64,000 bases of DNA from Cocos nucifera (taxonomy: Eukaryota; Streptophyta; Magnoliopsida; Arecales; Arecaceae), in assembly GCA_006176705.1 (NCBI GenBank), contig QRFJ01000048.1:907221-971220 (forward strand). Direction: 5' to 3'. Positions 12,087-27,300 of this stretch are shown one piece after another; the first letter of the stretch is position 1; each line of letters starts with the position of its first letter. The notes beneath the pieces are model-generated. The model searched no databases. It was not told the DNA's origin and saw nothing but the letters and a program-made list of their open reading frames with translations. A program made the translations under genes and the position numbers.

Positions 12087-12165
12087 TTCCTTTGTCGCAG
12101 GAAAGGTGACACCTCCTGTGGCTAACCATGGACATGGCAACTGTCACCTTTCCGTGACAAAGGAA
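12087..12165. repeat. 79-bp inverted repeat (hairpin)
   Basis: The left arm of 25 bp (12087-12111, TTCCTTTGTCGCAGGAAAGG and on) pairs with the right arm (12142-12165, TGTCACCTTTCCGTGACAAA and on) with only small mismatches. The loop is about 30 bp. The left half is related to 10240-10290. Confidence 0.6.
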
Positions 12166-12806
12166 TCTACCATCTCTTTTCTTGGCCTTCACACCATCAA
12201 ACTCGGTTCCACTCGTGTAAGTTTTACCGTTGGATCTCTATGCTTGTTTTGCCTTCTGTTTGCCTCGTCTTTTGTGGTCCATTTATTATACCGAGTCCAA
12301 GATTGCGTGGGTTACAAAGGATCGATTTAATTGATCAGATGGCTCTCTCTCTTCCATCTTTTCCTCTACCACGATGGATGGCTTCAAGTTCAAATATTTG
12401 TTACTCAGAACGGAGCAACATCAACCAAATCTTTGAGCCATCGCAGAATGGCATCATATTTAAGATTGTAGAGAATTGTTAAGTTTGAAGTACCATCACG
12501 ACCATTTTCCATAAACAAAGCTCGCTTGTTCTTTCTGTGCCAACTGCATCGTATATTCTCTGACTCATTATGCACCAAATGGTGGAATTTAGAGCTGGCT
12601 TCTTGGGACCATCAATGGAGGTCATTTTCACCCTGACCTCGGCGAGTTTGACGAAAGAGAGACATAATATGTTGTAATTAAAACTCGATGCATTAACCTG
12701 ATCGCCGTCCATCAAGCTGAGATGTGACCCAGACCTAACCTTGGTTGATTGCAGCCGCCCTTCAGAAGAGAAGCTCGGGTATGATTGATCTCCTCTTTTC
12801 ATTAAA

Positions 12807-12960
12807 GGCATGTTTGATTTTGTTGTTTGAGGGAGATGGGGTTAGCCATTTAGCATGGGGAAATCTTATTCTCATTCCAATTCCAAATGGACATAGGACT
12901 GTCCCAATCTCTCAAATTTTATTTCTTTCCAATTCCTGTTCGACCAAAGTCTTGGTAACA
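12807..12960. mobile_element. Probable decayed relative of the 9.7-kb MITE
   Basis: It begins with GGCATGTTTGATTTTG after TTAAA, and includes TGTCCCAATCTCTCAAATTTTA, comparable with TGTCCCGATTCTCTAAAATC in the MITE at 9710-9952. A right terminus is not clean (GACCAAAGTCTTGG), so the end is approximate. Confidence 0.3.
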
Positions 12961-15900
12961 AAAAAGCGACCGAGAATAGTACCCTGTTCCAGAACAGAGT
13001 ACTACAGAAGACGGCGATGCCAATTCTTTTTCCTTTGCGTCTTATTTTTTGTTTTGCTGTGGCGGCCGGGCACGTGACGCCAATCAAACAGCATTCAGAA
13101 TATGTTCCCCGCGAGATGCATGATGGCTCAAATCATCTACAATCCAAAAGACACCCTGGAATGCTCTTTCGACAATTAAACAAAATCGATCGTAGAAGCT
13201 AAAGAAATACGGTGTGATGGTGACGGTTGTAGCGCTGGAAGAGTGAAAGGATACTTTAGGAAACACGCACAACACGTTCGTCTTAAACTAGCCCAAAAGG
13301 CTCCATGATTGTTTACATAATTCAAAACTTCTGATGCCCCTTCGACCTCCTCCCGTAGAATCCATGGCCTGGAGTAGAGTCCCACGTGAAAGAAAAATTA
13401 GGTCCACCACATCATTTTTAGCCGGACACCTCGTAGGCTCGGTAGAAAAAAAAATAAATCATCAATTTTTATAAAAGAAATTATTGATTAGAACTATAAA
13501 TTTTTTTCATTTAAATTTTTCAACCAAGCTTGGATAACAGTATATTTTTTTTCAGTAATACATAATATACTAACTTATTATTGGATGATCCAATATATAA
13601 ATAATTTCTCATTTTCATAAAATAAATCGTAATTTTTCATTAAAAGTGCAAAAACCGAGAGAGGGGCGGACGTGGAGATTCTTTCTCCAAGTTTGCTATG
13701 GATCTTCCTCACTGCAAAAAAGAACTCATCTTTCTCAAATACCAGACTGTTGCCTAGCTCAGTCGAGCAAGAAATTATTAGATAGACTCGTTTTACGATA
13801 GACAATGCCAATAAAAAATTCATACATCAGTTAATTCTTTATTAATTACTAATCTCGATCGATCGTGATTAGCTATAAGATATAGAATATTTTGTCTGTT
13901 GACAGAACGTAATTTCTTTCCATTCTAGGCAGCCTCTTAGAGGTGGGCAATCAACCCCACCGCTTGCTTGCCCGCCCGGCCAAGACCCACAGCCTCACGG
14001 CCACTAATTATCATCATCTCCTCCGGCACTGTCACCCAATTCTCTTTTCCTCCATCACGACGTGTCAAGCCTTAGTTGAATCGGTCCAAAAATAAGATGG
14101 ACCAAGGGATGGTACACATGTGATGAGCCGCCAACCATGCTTGCAAGAACGAGGGGGGGGTGGGAGGAAAATGAAAGGGCATCATCCATCATAGGTAGGT
14201 ATGAGGGAGGCTAGCCTAGCCTAACCATACAGGGGAAACAAAGGCTGAAACCATACGACCTCTTTTTCCATTTATGTCTGTCAGCGGCTCCCAAAAATGT
14301 TTCCTTTGTTCCTTAACACTTCCTCACGGGTATGATGAGAACAGGAGGAGAAGGGATCTGATCTTGAATAAAGTTTATGTTTTCAAACTGAGTATCTCAA
14401 CGTCCATATGATACAAGACCATCTAAACATCACCATAAGCAAGGGAAGGTGGATGATTATACCTTTTTATATTGCTATATACAAAACAGAAAAGATAGAA
14501 GGATGATGCTTTGCTTCACGGATTGCAGAAGAGAAGAAGAGGTGTGCTCAAAACCAATCATGAAAAAAAACAAACGGCATTTAAAGAAGAAGAAGAAGAA
14601 GACGCTTTTACAAAATCTGTGGAACACTGGAAATTTTCTCACATTGCTAAGCCTTAGTGCAGTACATCAAAGCTATTGTTTCTCTCATCAGACGACAAAT
14701 TGATTTGAAGTACATTACATTCATCCTTCATTAGCTTACAGCAACTCTATGCAATGTTTGAGAGTGTCCAATTCTTGAAGAGCTAGAGGACGTGTCTTCT
14801 TCTTGCTCCTGCAAGGTCTTTGGTGCTACAATTCCATGTTTAATAATACGTAATGAGATAATTTATCTCCTCGCCTTTCTCCTCCGCCATATTTGTTTCC
14901 CTCTCTCGCTTCTGTCCTGCTCCCTCATCTTTGAGGAGGTGGAAGACGGTGGAGATGCGGGGGTCGCCGGAGAGGTTTGTCTTTCATTACTTATAATTAA
15001 AAAGTTACGATATTTAACAAAAAAAAAATGATATATTTAATGATAAATGATGCATGACAAGCCAAAAGCATATTTGATTTATGATCAAAATTTAAATGAA
15101 TTGAAATAAAAATTAAAATAACTTAAAATGAGAATCGGCCATATGTTAACGTGACCAAACTTGAAACATAATTTAAATACCTAAAATGAGTAGAGATCAA
15201 ATTTTGAAAGCAAGATTTTACATGGGATGAAAATGTTCTGATTTCTCACGCTCCACCATCCTGTCCGATCCAATATATACTCTATTTTTTTTTCTTTTTT
15301 TCTTCTCTTTTCTTCCTTTTTTATTTATTTTTTTTTATTTTTTTTCTTCTTTCCTCTTTCTTCTCTCGTTATTTTGATTGATTCCGGACAGGACAATTGG
15401 AACGCAGGCATCCCGTCAGAACATAAAATCTTGTTTGGAATAGGCTGTCATCACTCATGTGGAAGAATCTATTGACCAACATCTGGTAGTAGCTCAGACA
15501 AAAGTTAAACTTCCTAAAAGTCGGAGGAATTTTACTTGAAAACAAGATCTTCACTTGATGAAGTTTGGTGGAGCTTTGCTGCTCCTCTTTTCACAACCAA
15601 AAACAAAAAAAGGAAAAAATCCAGATTCGTTACAGAATAAAACCAATCAAGCACCCAGCAACCTACCGATGAATGAAAACAAAATTTTCTTTTAGATTTT
15701 GCATGCAACATAAACATTTCTTTTGGAAATCCAAATTGTAAATTTGCACCGCTAGCTTCAAGACTGTTGGTACGGTTAATCAGTCTATCTCAGTTTGCCA
15801 TATAAGAACCAAAATTCATATAGCTAGCAAAGTGGAGGATGATATTATTATTGTATTTGACCATAACAATCAAATTATCAAAATATTGCGATCTTTGCAG

Positions 15901-16080
15901 CTATATATCCAAAAACAAGCATATCCCCAACCATCAGCATTTCTCCAAACCAATATTTCCACACCACAATATTGAATTTATATGTTTACACACTGATAGG
16001 TCAGTCTACGCAAAGTAATCCAATTCAAAATAGAAAAAAAAGGGAGAAAACCAGGCAAAGTAATACAATTCAAAATGGGG
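12961..16080. other. Gene-free stretch downstream of the exocyst gene
   Basis: I see no coding or RNA gene. It has a pyrimidine-rich tract at about 15284-15366, (AAG)n near 14587-14601 and ordinary AT-rich sequence. Confidence 0.5.
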
Positions 16081-16083
16081 GAG

Positions 16084-16126
<43 letters not shown>
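16081..16126. repeat. (GA)n microsatellite
   Basis: About 20 GA dinucleotides, nearly uninterrupted, 270 bp past the stop codon of the exocyst gene. Confidence 0.95.
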
Positions 16127-16128
<2 letters not shown>

Positions 16129-16395
16129 CCTCATCCTCCATTAGTGAGGTATACGCCAATTGAAAAATTGATTCCCAAGGCCAAAGTGGAGAAAGAATGG
16201 TACAATGTGGAGTTTGGGCTGTGTACTGGCAAGCAACATTTACAGACTCAAACTCCTAGAATAATGATTGAAAGATTTCCCAAAGAAGACCGATCATAAC
16301 CTACTCTAGTGCAAAATGTAACACAAGAAAGAGAAAAACAAACAAATAAATCATTGCTTATTATACAAGGACCTGTTTACAAGAACACCTGCACA

Positions 16396-17516
16396 CTAAG
16401 TACTCCCATGAGATCTAACTGATGACATAGACTGTGCTGACACAGAGGCAGTTGGACTGCTGGGTTCTCGATCTCCATTGGCCAATCTAGCTTTGCCACT
16501 TATCCTACTTATAGTTTCTTGAGCAGTGTCAATGAACCAATCATCACTAGGTAGCACACTGCATAAATTAGGATTTAGTTTGCAGAAGATAGAGCTTGCA
16601 GGTTAATTAATCGAACCAAAATGAAAAAGAACTGGCCAAAAGAAGAATTGCTGAAGCAAATTAAGTAACAGAAAAAACAAAAAAAAGAAAAATCTAATTT
16701 AGGATGTAATATAACAGCACAACAGAACCAGCAGAGGATTCTGCGAAACACTCTTTTCAATGAACATGGTTAGGTGACCAAAACAAACCTAGAGAAAGAG
16801 GAATGGTTATTAAGTGAAGAGAGACACGATATGGGTCCAACTTGCCACTAATATCTTATGCAAGAAGAAAGACGAACATGATTAAATTGCTCATTATGAG
16901 GTAAGATTATGACAACATAACCTTGACTGTTGGTTTTGAATGTGATACATAATCATCAATATTTTAGCCTTAGTTAACGATTTGATCATTATGGGCCTAA
17001 TCAATATGAAATGGTATGATTTGTATGATACATTAAAAGAAGTTAAGGAAACTTTATTCCACTTGAAATAAAAGGACAACCGCAATTGCATTTTCATGAA
17101 AAAGTCACATAAGAAAGGAACTAAAAAATGTTCAAAGGACACCTGCAATTACATTTTCCAGAAAAAGTAACATAAGAAAGGAACTAAAAACATGTTAAAA
17201 GTTTAAGTATTCATGTGAATTGCCATATGATATTAAGCATCCCAAAAAGGTTGTAATTCTGATTTAGTAAATATCACACATCGATAAATCTATCAGATTT
17301 TCAACTTAACAACTGACTTATTTTAGAGTTGTCCAATTTCAATAAAATAATCTGGATGATTATCATATAAGGTCTGTCCAGGAAACTTATGTTTACATCA
17401 AAACATCACAAAATTACGTGTACACCCATGCACACGTATCATCGTGTCTATGCTTCATTACGTGCATCTATGGGGAGTATGTGTGCGCTAGCACATGCAT
17501 ATGTGTGTGCGCATGT

Positions 17517-17585
<69 letters not shown>

Positions 17586-18248
17586 GAATTACACATTTCA
17601 TTAAATCTTTAAGTAAACAAATTTTTGGCTATAATAATTACTGCATTCCAATGATTTTATAAAACAAAGCATCACCTAGAGGGTTACCATTTTGAAGGCA
17701 CTAACATCAATGCACATCTATGGTTAAAAAGATGTAGACTCCACCACAAAAGATTTAATAAGAATCGGGTACTCCAGTTCACATGCATGCAGGCGCGCGC
17801 GTGCACACACGTATACATAGGCATTGTAGCAGAAGGTATATGTAAATGCTAAGATTAATATATGTAGCAGAACACATAACAAACTATTAACATTAATATA
17901 TGTAGCAAAAGGCATATGAAAATGTTAACATTAATATATGTAGCAGAAGGCATATGAAAATGTTTACATTAATATATGCAGTAGACGGCATATGAAAATG
18001 TTAACATTAATATATGTAGCAGAAGGCATATGAAAATGTTAACATTAAATCAAGAAGGAATGCATTAAACAAATACCGAGTTAAGTGATATTTCATGTCA
18101 CCCACCATAATGGTCATGCTCAAAATATTACCAAACTTGGTGCCAAGATATGCATGCAGATCATTTTCAAATAGAATAAACAAGTAGTCGTCCCAACTGA
18201 GAAGATTAGTTTCCCAATATCTCTGTTTTGAAGGATTTAGTATCTAAA

Positions 18249-18303
<55 letters not shown>

Positions 18304-21300
18304 TCCATTGTCTAACATTAAAAACTTTTATTTCCAACTGGCAAATCATGAACTGTAGTCAATGTTTCTCAATTATGCTAGAAAATAGATGTTATTTTGC
18401 ACAAAACAACGAGAATGCATGGATAATAAGTTCAAGTATGAGATCAAAAGGTAAAAGGGTGCCCAAGGTGTAAGTCTGGTAGTAAGAATTCAGAAAATGG
18501 TAAAATTGCCTTGGAGTTCATGTTCAAAGATGGAAGGATGGGGAGGGACCTTAGGTAGTTTCCAAATACTTGTAAGCTCAAATTAACATCTATTACAATT
18601 CCTTTATGTCAAATTTTATAAAACAAACAAGCTTCAAATATAAGATTATGTCAACAAATTATTGAGATAGCAAAGCAAGAAACAAAAACTGGTAAGAAGT
18701 TTTGCTCATTATTACATACAAATGGAACAAGCTTCAACCATAAGGACATATGACTAAATTACAGATAACAATGCAAGAAACAAACAATGGGAGCTAAAGT
18801 TCTGATCATTTACTACATAGCTTACCTGTCTGGATTCATTCCAGTTGCAGAGAATGCAGCCATAGCTCTTTCAATTATGTCTATAATAACTTGATGCACA
18901 TGCCGGGATACGAACCGGCCTTGTCCAAAAAGGATTACAAACTGCATATCCAAATAAAACTACAGAAAAACACAAATAAGCAAATCTTGAACGTCTTTCC
19001 AAATATACAAGAATACTAAAAGGTTCGAATCCTCTACCTGCTGAAGACCAAGTGGACCCAAAGGTCTTGGTCCCTCTTCAAAATCCTCCCAGAAGCTCTG
19101 ATCTTCTGAGAGCCACAATATGACCGTCTCGGTAAGTCTCATCATTAGCAAGGTAGCAAATCTTTCCCTGCCAACAAACATATCTGCAGCTATGCTTGCC
19201 ATCCGATTCAGTTTTGCATATAGTTCCTGTATACAATTACCACAAAAGTAATCAGAACTTGGCAGTTTGAGGCTCCATAACATGCATGACAGTGGGATCC
19301 AGACAAAGTTCAAAACTTTGACCATTAAAACTATCAATTTACAAATCCACGAGATGGTTTTCGACTTCAAATTTCTGCACATTCTCAACTTATTACATTC
19401 CTTGACCACCCCTTAATGAGTTGGTGTCAAATTACAAAGCCAACTGTAAATAAGAGAGCAGACCCTCAATGGGAGGTTACTTTATTAGCCAAAGAGTTCA
19501 GGCATATACAACCATGAAGAACCATCCCCTATTCCCAAAATATTTGAGAACAGACTCCAAAAGAAAAGAACTTAAGAAATAACCTTAAAAAAATATAGCA
19601 AAAGAAAAGGATAAAATGAAAAAGCTTACAAGAAAAAGCTGCCTTCATGTAATTTACCATGATGCTTCCTTCCCCTATTATAGATACTGCTCCCAATTTG
19701 CATCATCATTTTCATGACATCCCCATTATTCAATACTACCATAACCATCAGTCAAATGCATCTCATATGACAATAGTATCTAGTTACGCTTTCCTCAATT
19801 TTTCTGATCAGTAAACATCTATTTCATTTAGTCTAGGTAAGCCAAATGTGATTACCAAACTACATCAATGAATCAAATTACGAGAATATGCTTCGCGTAC
19901 TCAACTTACAAATAAGAGATTACTTGAATTGTGAAAGGCTAATTATTTCAGCACAGAGTAGACCAATTAGAATGGCTCTTTAATGACAGATAATATTTTG
20001 TGACGGCTACAATATGCTTACATGTCAAGTCAAATTATTTTCTTAGACAACCACTAACATGAAGAGAAAATGACACAAGGAAAAGTGGAAATTTTAAACA
20101 CAAAAAAAAAAAAAAAGAAAAAAATTCTAGTGCTGTAAGTTCGGCATCATTTCAGCCAACAAAGAATGTCTCTGGTTCTTCTCTTCCTTCTGCAGGATGT
20201 ACCAGTACATAATATCTGGCTCATGCAGTGCATAACGCACAGGTCAGAATGGTACAAGACCTGGAGTATACCAGTAAAATAATATTATAAACAAGATTTA
20301 GACCAGTAAAATAATATTATAAACAAGATTACAACTTTAACCGTGAGTGCTGAATGTAATTTAGATAAATCAGTAAAATAAAGATATGTTCAGAAGCAGA
20401 AATCAACTAAAGAAAGAAAAGCTTTTAAACCAAGTTGGTATATAAAGATGGTTTAAATTACGCAAGATAACCTCCTTGGGTTTCATAAGTGGTGAAAAAG
20501 TGCACCAAAATACCTGAAATATGGTAGAGGGAGCCCACTCTGGCTCCTCAACATTCTCATCCATGCTTATGTACATTTCTGCACTTAGATGCGTGTCACC
20601 ATCTTCTGTGAAGATAAGATCAAGAGCATGCTGCCTACAGAAACTATCTCTCAATCTATCAACAGAACGCTGAAGCTTTCTTTTCCATTCTCTTAGTTCT
20701 GGAATACGGTTATGTCTATCTGGAGTTCTTCTACGAGAATCATCAATGCCACCAGCCAGGTACATAGAGGAAAGCTTCATGGCTGCTCGAGGTAGCAACT
20801 CTTCTGCTAATAAAGATGCGTTTGCTAGTAGAGCTAGTTGTTGAGCTTCACTCTCTGCAATTCTAACAATTTTATTCCCAGAACCCTCCAGATTTGCATC
20901 ATCTTCCATGGAACCCGGTAATGCATTTATGAGCAAATTAATATAAGAACTGAAGACTTTTAAAAGGCCATCCATAGTGGAACCACCCAACTGCATAGCT
21001 AGGAGGGGCCCAACATCCTCAAAGAAGTCCTGCAAAAGGGCACTGAGATTGTAAGTGGAAATGGGTGCAAATGAAAAGCTTGAACAGAAGATGAAAAACC
21101 AATATTTAATCATGCATCACAATTTAAACTTTAAGAACCATTTCAGAATGACTTAAGCTGTGCAAAATGTTAACTAGGTGAGGATGCAAACTGCTTATCG
21201 GAGTCCAATTAGTTATACCAGTTTAATTCCAATATCTATCAGAAAGTTATGTGAAACATTCGTTTAGGAACAAAAATTTTTAGAAGACTTAAGGATTAGC

Positions 21301-24300
21301 CGATCTATGAGCAACTGGAAATTCTTAACATGATTAAATGAGGAATGGATACTGTAGACTAATGCATCCAAGGAACCAGCAAGATAAGGACTTAATTGCT
21401 GCAAAGGTAAAATTTTGATATTTAAGAAATTTCCTCTGTAAACGTCATGCTTAAAACACAAAAGCACACTTGGCTAGTAGCAATAGCGCTTCCTTGTGGT
21501 ATCCTCTTCAGCATATATATGAATTGTGTCCGAGAAGACTATAAAATGGCTAAAAAATAAAAGAAAATCATAAGTTTGTATTTGTATGCACATTAAGCAT
21601 GTAAGCATTGCAAGCGGTGTTTGTGCCACCACAGTATGCAAATCAAATCTAATTTTGCAAATATTTGGCAGAGACAGGCAAACTCTGATGTCCAGTCATG
21701 GGCAAGGGCATACATATATCAAGCACAAAACACTCATAAATCATCACATATGTACCCGTTAATCATCATTTTAACATCTGCACTTTTAATTTTTAAAGTA
21801 ATTTGACAGACAAATGAGCCTTATACGGTAACTGGTACACATATTTCTAATATTGCACAGTTGCATGCACCAGTAATGATGTTAGTATCTTAAAGCTCTA
21901 AAGATTTACAGAAGTAAACAACCACAACTCTTAAGATAGGAGTCTTAAAATGGTTGTCAAACACAAAGTATCTGACCCTTGTTGTGACATCCAACAAGAG
22001 TTTATATCCTCTGAGAGAAGATCCCCTCCAGAGAAGTCCATAATCTCCTCCCTCTCCTCACTTTGCTGCAACACCATCCTTAATTTGCTACTGATGTCAT
22101 GCTCACCAAGGTATTTAGAAGAACATAGTGCTCAGCTGCAAATGCAGCAAGAATATAGCTTTGGGCTCATACTCTAAATAGAATGAGGTTACCTGCCACA
22201 GACAACTGGAATATATTCTCCCAAAGCGCTGCCATCATTCCCCATCAAAATCCCCCAATTCCCCAACAAGTACCTCAAGAGGAACAACAACGCACATGTA
22301 ATTCCCAGCACCTACAGAAATGGTTATGGAGATGTGTCACACCTCCACAATTCTCTGCAACTGGAACTTAAACTTGTTCCGGAACAAACACTTTGGACCA
22401 ACCAAGATGAAAGGCATAGTTAAATCATGGTTTCTTATAAAGATTTGTCACGAGACATAATATCTATGAGTTGCCATAATTTTAAATGAAGAGCAAAAAA
22501 GGCTGACTATGTAATATTTACTATTATACTTAATATCTCTGATCAATAAATGTGGCAATGACAGAAAGATTTGTACTTCAAAGACAACAATTTGAAAAAA
22601 AGTGCACTTGTTCATTTGACAAAAGATATTTGTGAAAAGATAAATTTTATTAAAGGCTATAAAAAATAAAAAATATATAATGCCCCAAAAAAGGATTGGT
22701 TTAAGGAATTAGTAGGTGGTGAAAAAACAATAAAGACCAAATACCAATGTTTTAACCAATTCATAAAGGCTTACTCTGTGACTGTCTTAAACATATGCTA
22801 ATCTTATATATATATATATATATAAAGATTGGTTCAATTTGATCATAAGTATGTGAATTTGCTGAAAAATCCACTGCTCATGATTGTTTAACAATTTAAG
22901 TAACATAAAGCATGAAAAAACAATTTGATTCATCATTTTCTGAGCAGTAAAAAGAAGGACCTCACCCTGCCCTTCCTACCTGTTGCTTGATCCTTATTTT
23001 GATGGTCCTTTAGCTTCAGTTTCATACAACTCAAGCAATGTTTAGCAGCAATAGGTGTTTGGAATTCAATCTGGAGGGCATAGGGTTATCTCAGACCATC
23101 CAGAAAAAAGATAGTTTCGTTAGGTTAGTTCAAATATAGTAATATGCATGGTATCACATTGTATAAACTATTTCCAGATGCTTAAGAACATCAGCCTGCT
23201 ACGATTTCATATAGTCTAATGTAGCTTGAGATAGTCTAATATTGCACCCTATGTTTCACCTACCACATTGTCACGAGTGCATCCAAGTACATATCATAAA
23301 TACAAGAAAAAAAATACAGTGACACATCCTTGTCATGGAAATAATCCTCCTGATTTATCCATGAATGAAGCAGATAGGCATTACAAGTTGCAAAGCTCTA
23401 ATACCATGAAGAAACACATGATAAACAATTTTTTGATCAAGAGAACAAGAGACAAAAGAATAAGAAAACAATAAGAGAATACAAGCACTATAGCAATGAC
23501 CGAAAAGACCATAATTACTTAAGATCTACTTATGGACAACTAACATAAAATAAAAACAATTAAGTATTACCAGTCAAATAGCATATATTTACCGTGAGAC
23601 AAAACCTGTGCAACTCAAGAATATTTAGCCGGTAAATTGGACACAAGACCAAGCTTCCATCAGTTGACTATAGATTCAGAAAATGTTAGAGATAAGACTG
23701 CTTTTTTTTTTTTTTCCAGTTACAATGGCAAAAACATAATTTTTACCATCACCTGAATGCATAGCTGCTTGGAAGTCATATTTTCAGTAAACTTAACATG
23801 CAAAAAATACAATACATCTGTGTATCATAGTGCAAATGCATATTTCTAAATTTTTTGCAAAAAAATGTGAAATAAAAGCACATTTTTGCCCATGTCCTAA
23901 ACAGAAATATTTTAGTCACCTGAACCATCGAATTGAAATGATGTGCACTGCTTGAGAGTTTAGGCTGGATGCCCACAGTTGTAGCAGATGTTCTACCGGA
24001 TATTCGTGTACCAGATGGAGGAAACATAAGTACCCAGTCATCTGCAGCTGCTAATGCAGCAGTACTTTCTTCGATTCGCTTTAAATTAGCATCTAGTGCT
24101 TGCTCAACACTGGGCCTGAAGTGCTTTAGAAGAACAGAAGAAAGTGATAGCCCATGGGCCTCCAACAAGGAACAATGGCCAATAGCTATCTGAACACATT
24201 CTGCAGCAGCTCTTAAGCCTCCAGCAGCTGCAGATGAGGCCAATGCATGCCTTTTAACAAGATGTGCAAAAGCCTCTGCTTGCTTTCTAGACCATCTTAC

Positions 24301-27300
24301 CAGTTCTGATGCATATGCTGACTCATTGCCAAAGACTTCTAAAGAGTCATTCACAGCTTGAGCAATGGCAGAGAAAACTTGCTGTGATAGAGCAATAGTA
24401 TATGCTCCTCCATATGAAGTGCTGATTGGATGAATAATTTGCATGTTATATTGAAGCCTTTGATTATGAGCATTTAGCAGTAAAGTATGAGCACGAGGAC
24501 CATCACCAAGCCTTTTGAGAGCCGAAGCAGCTGCACGAAGTTCAACACCACGAGTAGATGATTGGCAGGCAGCTTCAGCAAGCTGATCTGCTAATTTTTG
24601 CCGATGATCTGAAATAGCAATCTGCAGTGACAAAAGCTGAGCAGCACTTAGAGTTTGGTTTTGTTTTGCTTCTGCAGCTATACATTCAGATTCATCTAGG
24701 GCATCCAAAGCTTCATCCACTCGCCTCTCAGCTAGCAAAACATCAAGCATATCAGGAAACTCTGCCAACCATTTCTCTATCTCTGTAGGCTCTCGGTCTT
24801 CAACATTTGATGCATCATCCTCCGCAGAAGATTCAGAACCAGGAGACAAGGAATCAATGTGAACTCCTTCAGCTAACCCGTGAATTAAAGCTGCCTGAGT
24901 GGACAGCAGATTTCTGATGGACAGAAGCTCACGTTCTAGATCTGATATTTCCTTGGATGTTCTGTAAGAAAAGAGTCACAATAACCAGCCAAAGAAAATA
25001 ATTAATGACAAGAAGCTGAAAATAACCTAAAAAATGAACCTTAAACCTTAATCTTAATTAACAAGCCATGTCCTAGCAACATGGGGTTGCATTTATTGAT
25101 CAAAATAGATCCTACAAATTCTAAGAACTTCAATATGTGGATCTCAACCTAATATTAATCCTTTACTAGTTGTGTTGAATTCCTATAGGTAGTTAGGGCT
25201 TAGAGAAGGGATTGCCATAATGCCTAAAAGACTGATTGGCAGGAACAGAAACCTGTTACATAGGCTACAATGAAAGAAATACAATGAAAAGATTATATGC
25301 AAAATGCTTATATATGGCATCTCATATTTTTTCAAATAACAATAATAATTAAAACACGTGTTCTAACAATTTAGCTTTTTCAAAGAAATGATTTCAGTAG
25401 TTGAGCCGGCACTTGCAATGTCATGATCCAAAAAAAACCTGTTAATGTGGTGTATACTAGATAAATTATGGTGAGGATGGAAACTTCAATCCTTGGCATA
25501 AAAAAAAGGTTGTAAATGATAGATAACAAATTGCGTGCGTATTTTGAAAATTCATTATAATCTTCTCAAAGCTACTTCGAATTGAGTGAGTCCACAATCT
25601 TGTAGTGCTACTAGATTTGGCTTCTCCTTAAGTCCTCCCACCTCAAACTTCAATCTGCCTGAAATTTTATACAGCATACAGCATGAAAATTCTCACTGAT
25701 CACCAAGTTATGCCTTTTTATCTATCACTGTTTCATTCAAGCCTTTTTATCTATCACTGTTTCATTCAAGCAAGATTCTGAGATATTTCACTGAAATTGT
25801 GTATTTCATGAGTGTTGATCAACACCTGTGGTATTATTCCTTCTTGTTGCCAACCCTTATCTTTTGAAAATAACACTAAAAGAGGCAACAAGTTGTATAC
25901 CAACAATAAGATGAAGTTGATCAAGTACTATTTTAACATCCAGCCAAATAAACAGTTCGAGCTTTACTATGGCATTACGTTAACAAATTAGTCATGTGGT
26001 TAAACGAGTAAGAAGCTTCTAATTTAACTGTTTAGCATGGATGAAAAGGTGAAGATAATACCAAAGAACAGATTTTATGCGTAATATAAGAGATGCTCAA
26101 TGTAAAGTGTTTCCATATCAAAATGATCCAGAGGCTGAATAACTTGTTTACATACCTAATGAATGCTGCATAATTGGCATAAACACTTTTACGCATTTCT
26201 TCTGCAGAAGCCTTCTTTAAATCTTGCAGATAAGAGCACAGATGCCTTATCTCCTATATGTAATGAATGAAAGCATAAGGTTGTTTACAGCTCTAGCATT
26301 TTGCATTTAAATAAGTATCCACTGCATATCATACTCATAAATATTCTAGCATAAAACAAATGTTCAAGCATATACCTAAATGGAAGCAAACTTTTAGCTT
26401 AAACAAATTCTACAGAGGTTATCAGGCACAAAGTCTTTTGTGATAAAGAGTTAGTAGCAATCCTATGGATAAACACCACCCTCATGAAAAGCAGAACAAA
26501 TATATTTACACACATGCCCACAAACACACATACATAGTATGTCTTTATATATGCATGTGTTTATATACAAAGGCATGAATTATGATATGTTAGACAACAT
26601 ATGTAATATAATCGACAACGGAATATGATTCTCCCTTCAATGGAGGTAGTTACATGGCCCTACTTGGCTGTACCACTTAAATGTTCATGGTACTGCAATA
26701 GACAGGCTATAATATGCTAGGATCAAAAGATTCATCAGAAATAAAAGCTACAGTATGTTAGAAGTACCTTTTATGCTTTCATATGCAGGTACTATTAATT
26801 GCTTTTATGGTACAAGATGATGACATCATTTCTCTTCCTGAAGTATCCAGGTTTTTAAAGCTTACTTAAATGCAAGATGATTTTGCTAAGCTGAAGATTC
26901 TACACATCCGAACTATATATTCTTCTCTTAAGGCAAAGAACAAAAATTTTTTACCAACTTGTTTGCAGGCTTGTTTTCCAAAGGTGTCTCGTTACACTAA
27001 GTCCACCAGAAAATCAACAAAAATGTGCATGCATAAAAATATCTCAATTTTTAAAAATCTTTTAGTGATCATTCTCCCTATGAAAATCCTCAAACTGCTT
27101 ATCAACAAGCAAGCATGTTCTCATTCTTTGGCTCTTTAAGGTAATAGTTCTAATTATTTGTTGTTGTCTGTCAGTTTGATAAGGGTAAAAATTTCAATTC
27201 TAAGATAACAGAACATACTATTTCAGCACCTGCCACTCCCATCACTGTCCCCGCAAGTTAATCTAATACTTCCTGCCAGACCATTACAAGTTCCATCTCC

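Larger units (their letters stand above)
9953..12806. other. Gene-free stretch with dispersed short repeats
   Basis: No gene recognised. It contains three copies of a hairpin-type repeat (listed separately), a (GA)n run at 11975-11999, and a dispersed pair near 11070-11105 and 12708-12741 (CAAGCTTAGGTGTGACTGGA versus CAAGCTGAGATGTGACCCAG). Confidence 0.5.

Noticed and set aside
12106..12482. Small open frames near the hairpins (74 and 80 codons)
   Set aside because: They start inside the hairpin repeat, have no domain and no conserved-looking composition.
16081..18473. Frames with Arg-Glu, Val-Cys or poly-Asn runs
   Set aside because: They are direct translations of the GA, TG/GA and AAT microsatellites.
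19018..19040. GGTTCGAATCC, resembling a tRNA T-loop
   Set aside because: It lies at an EXO84B exon/intron border and no acceptor stem, anticodon arm or D-arm can be formed around it.
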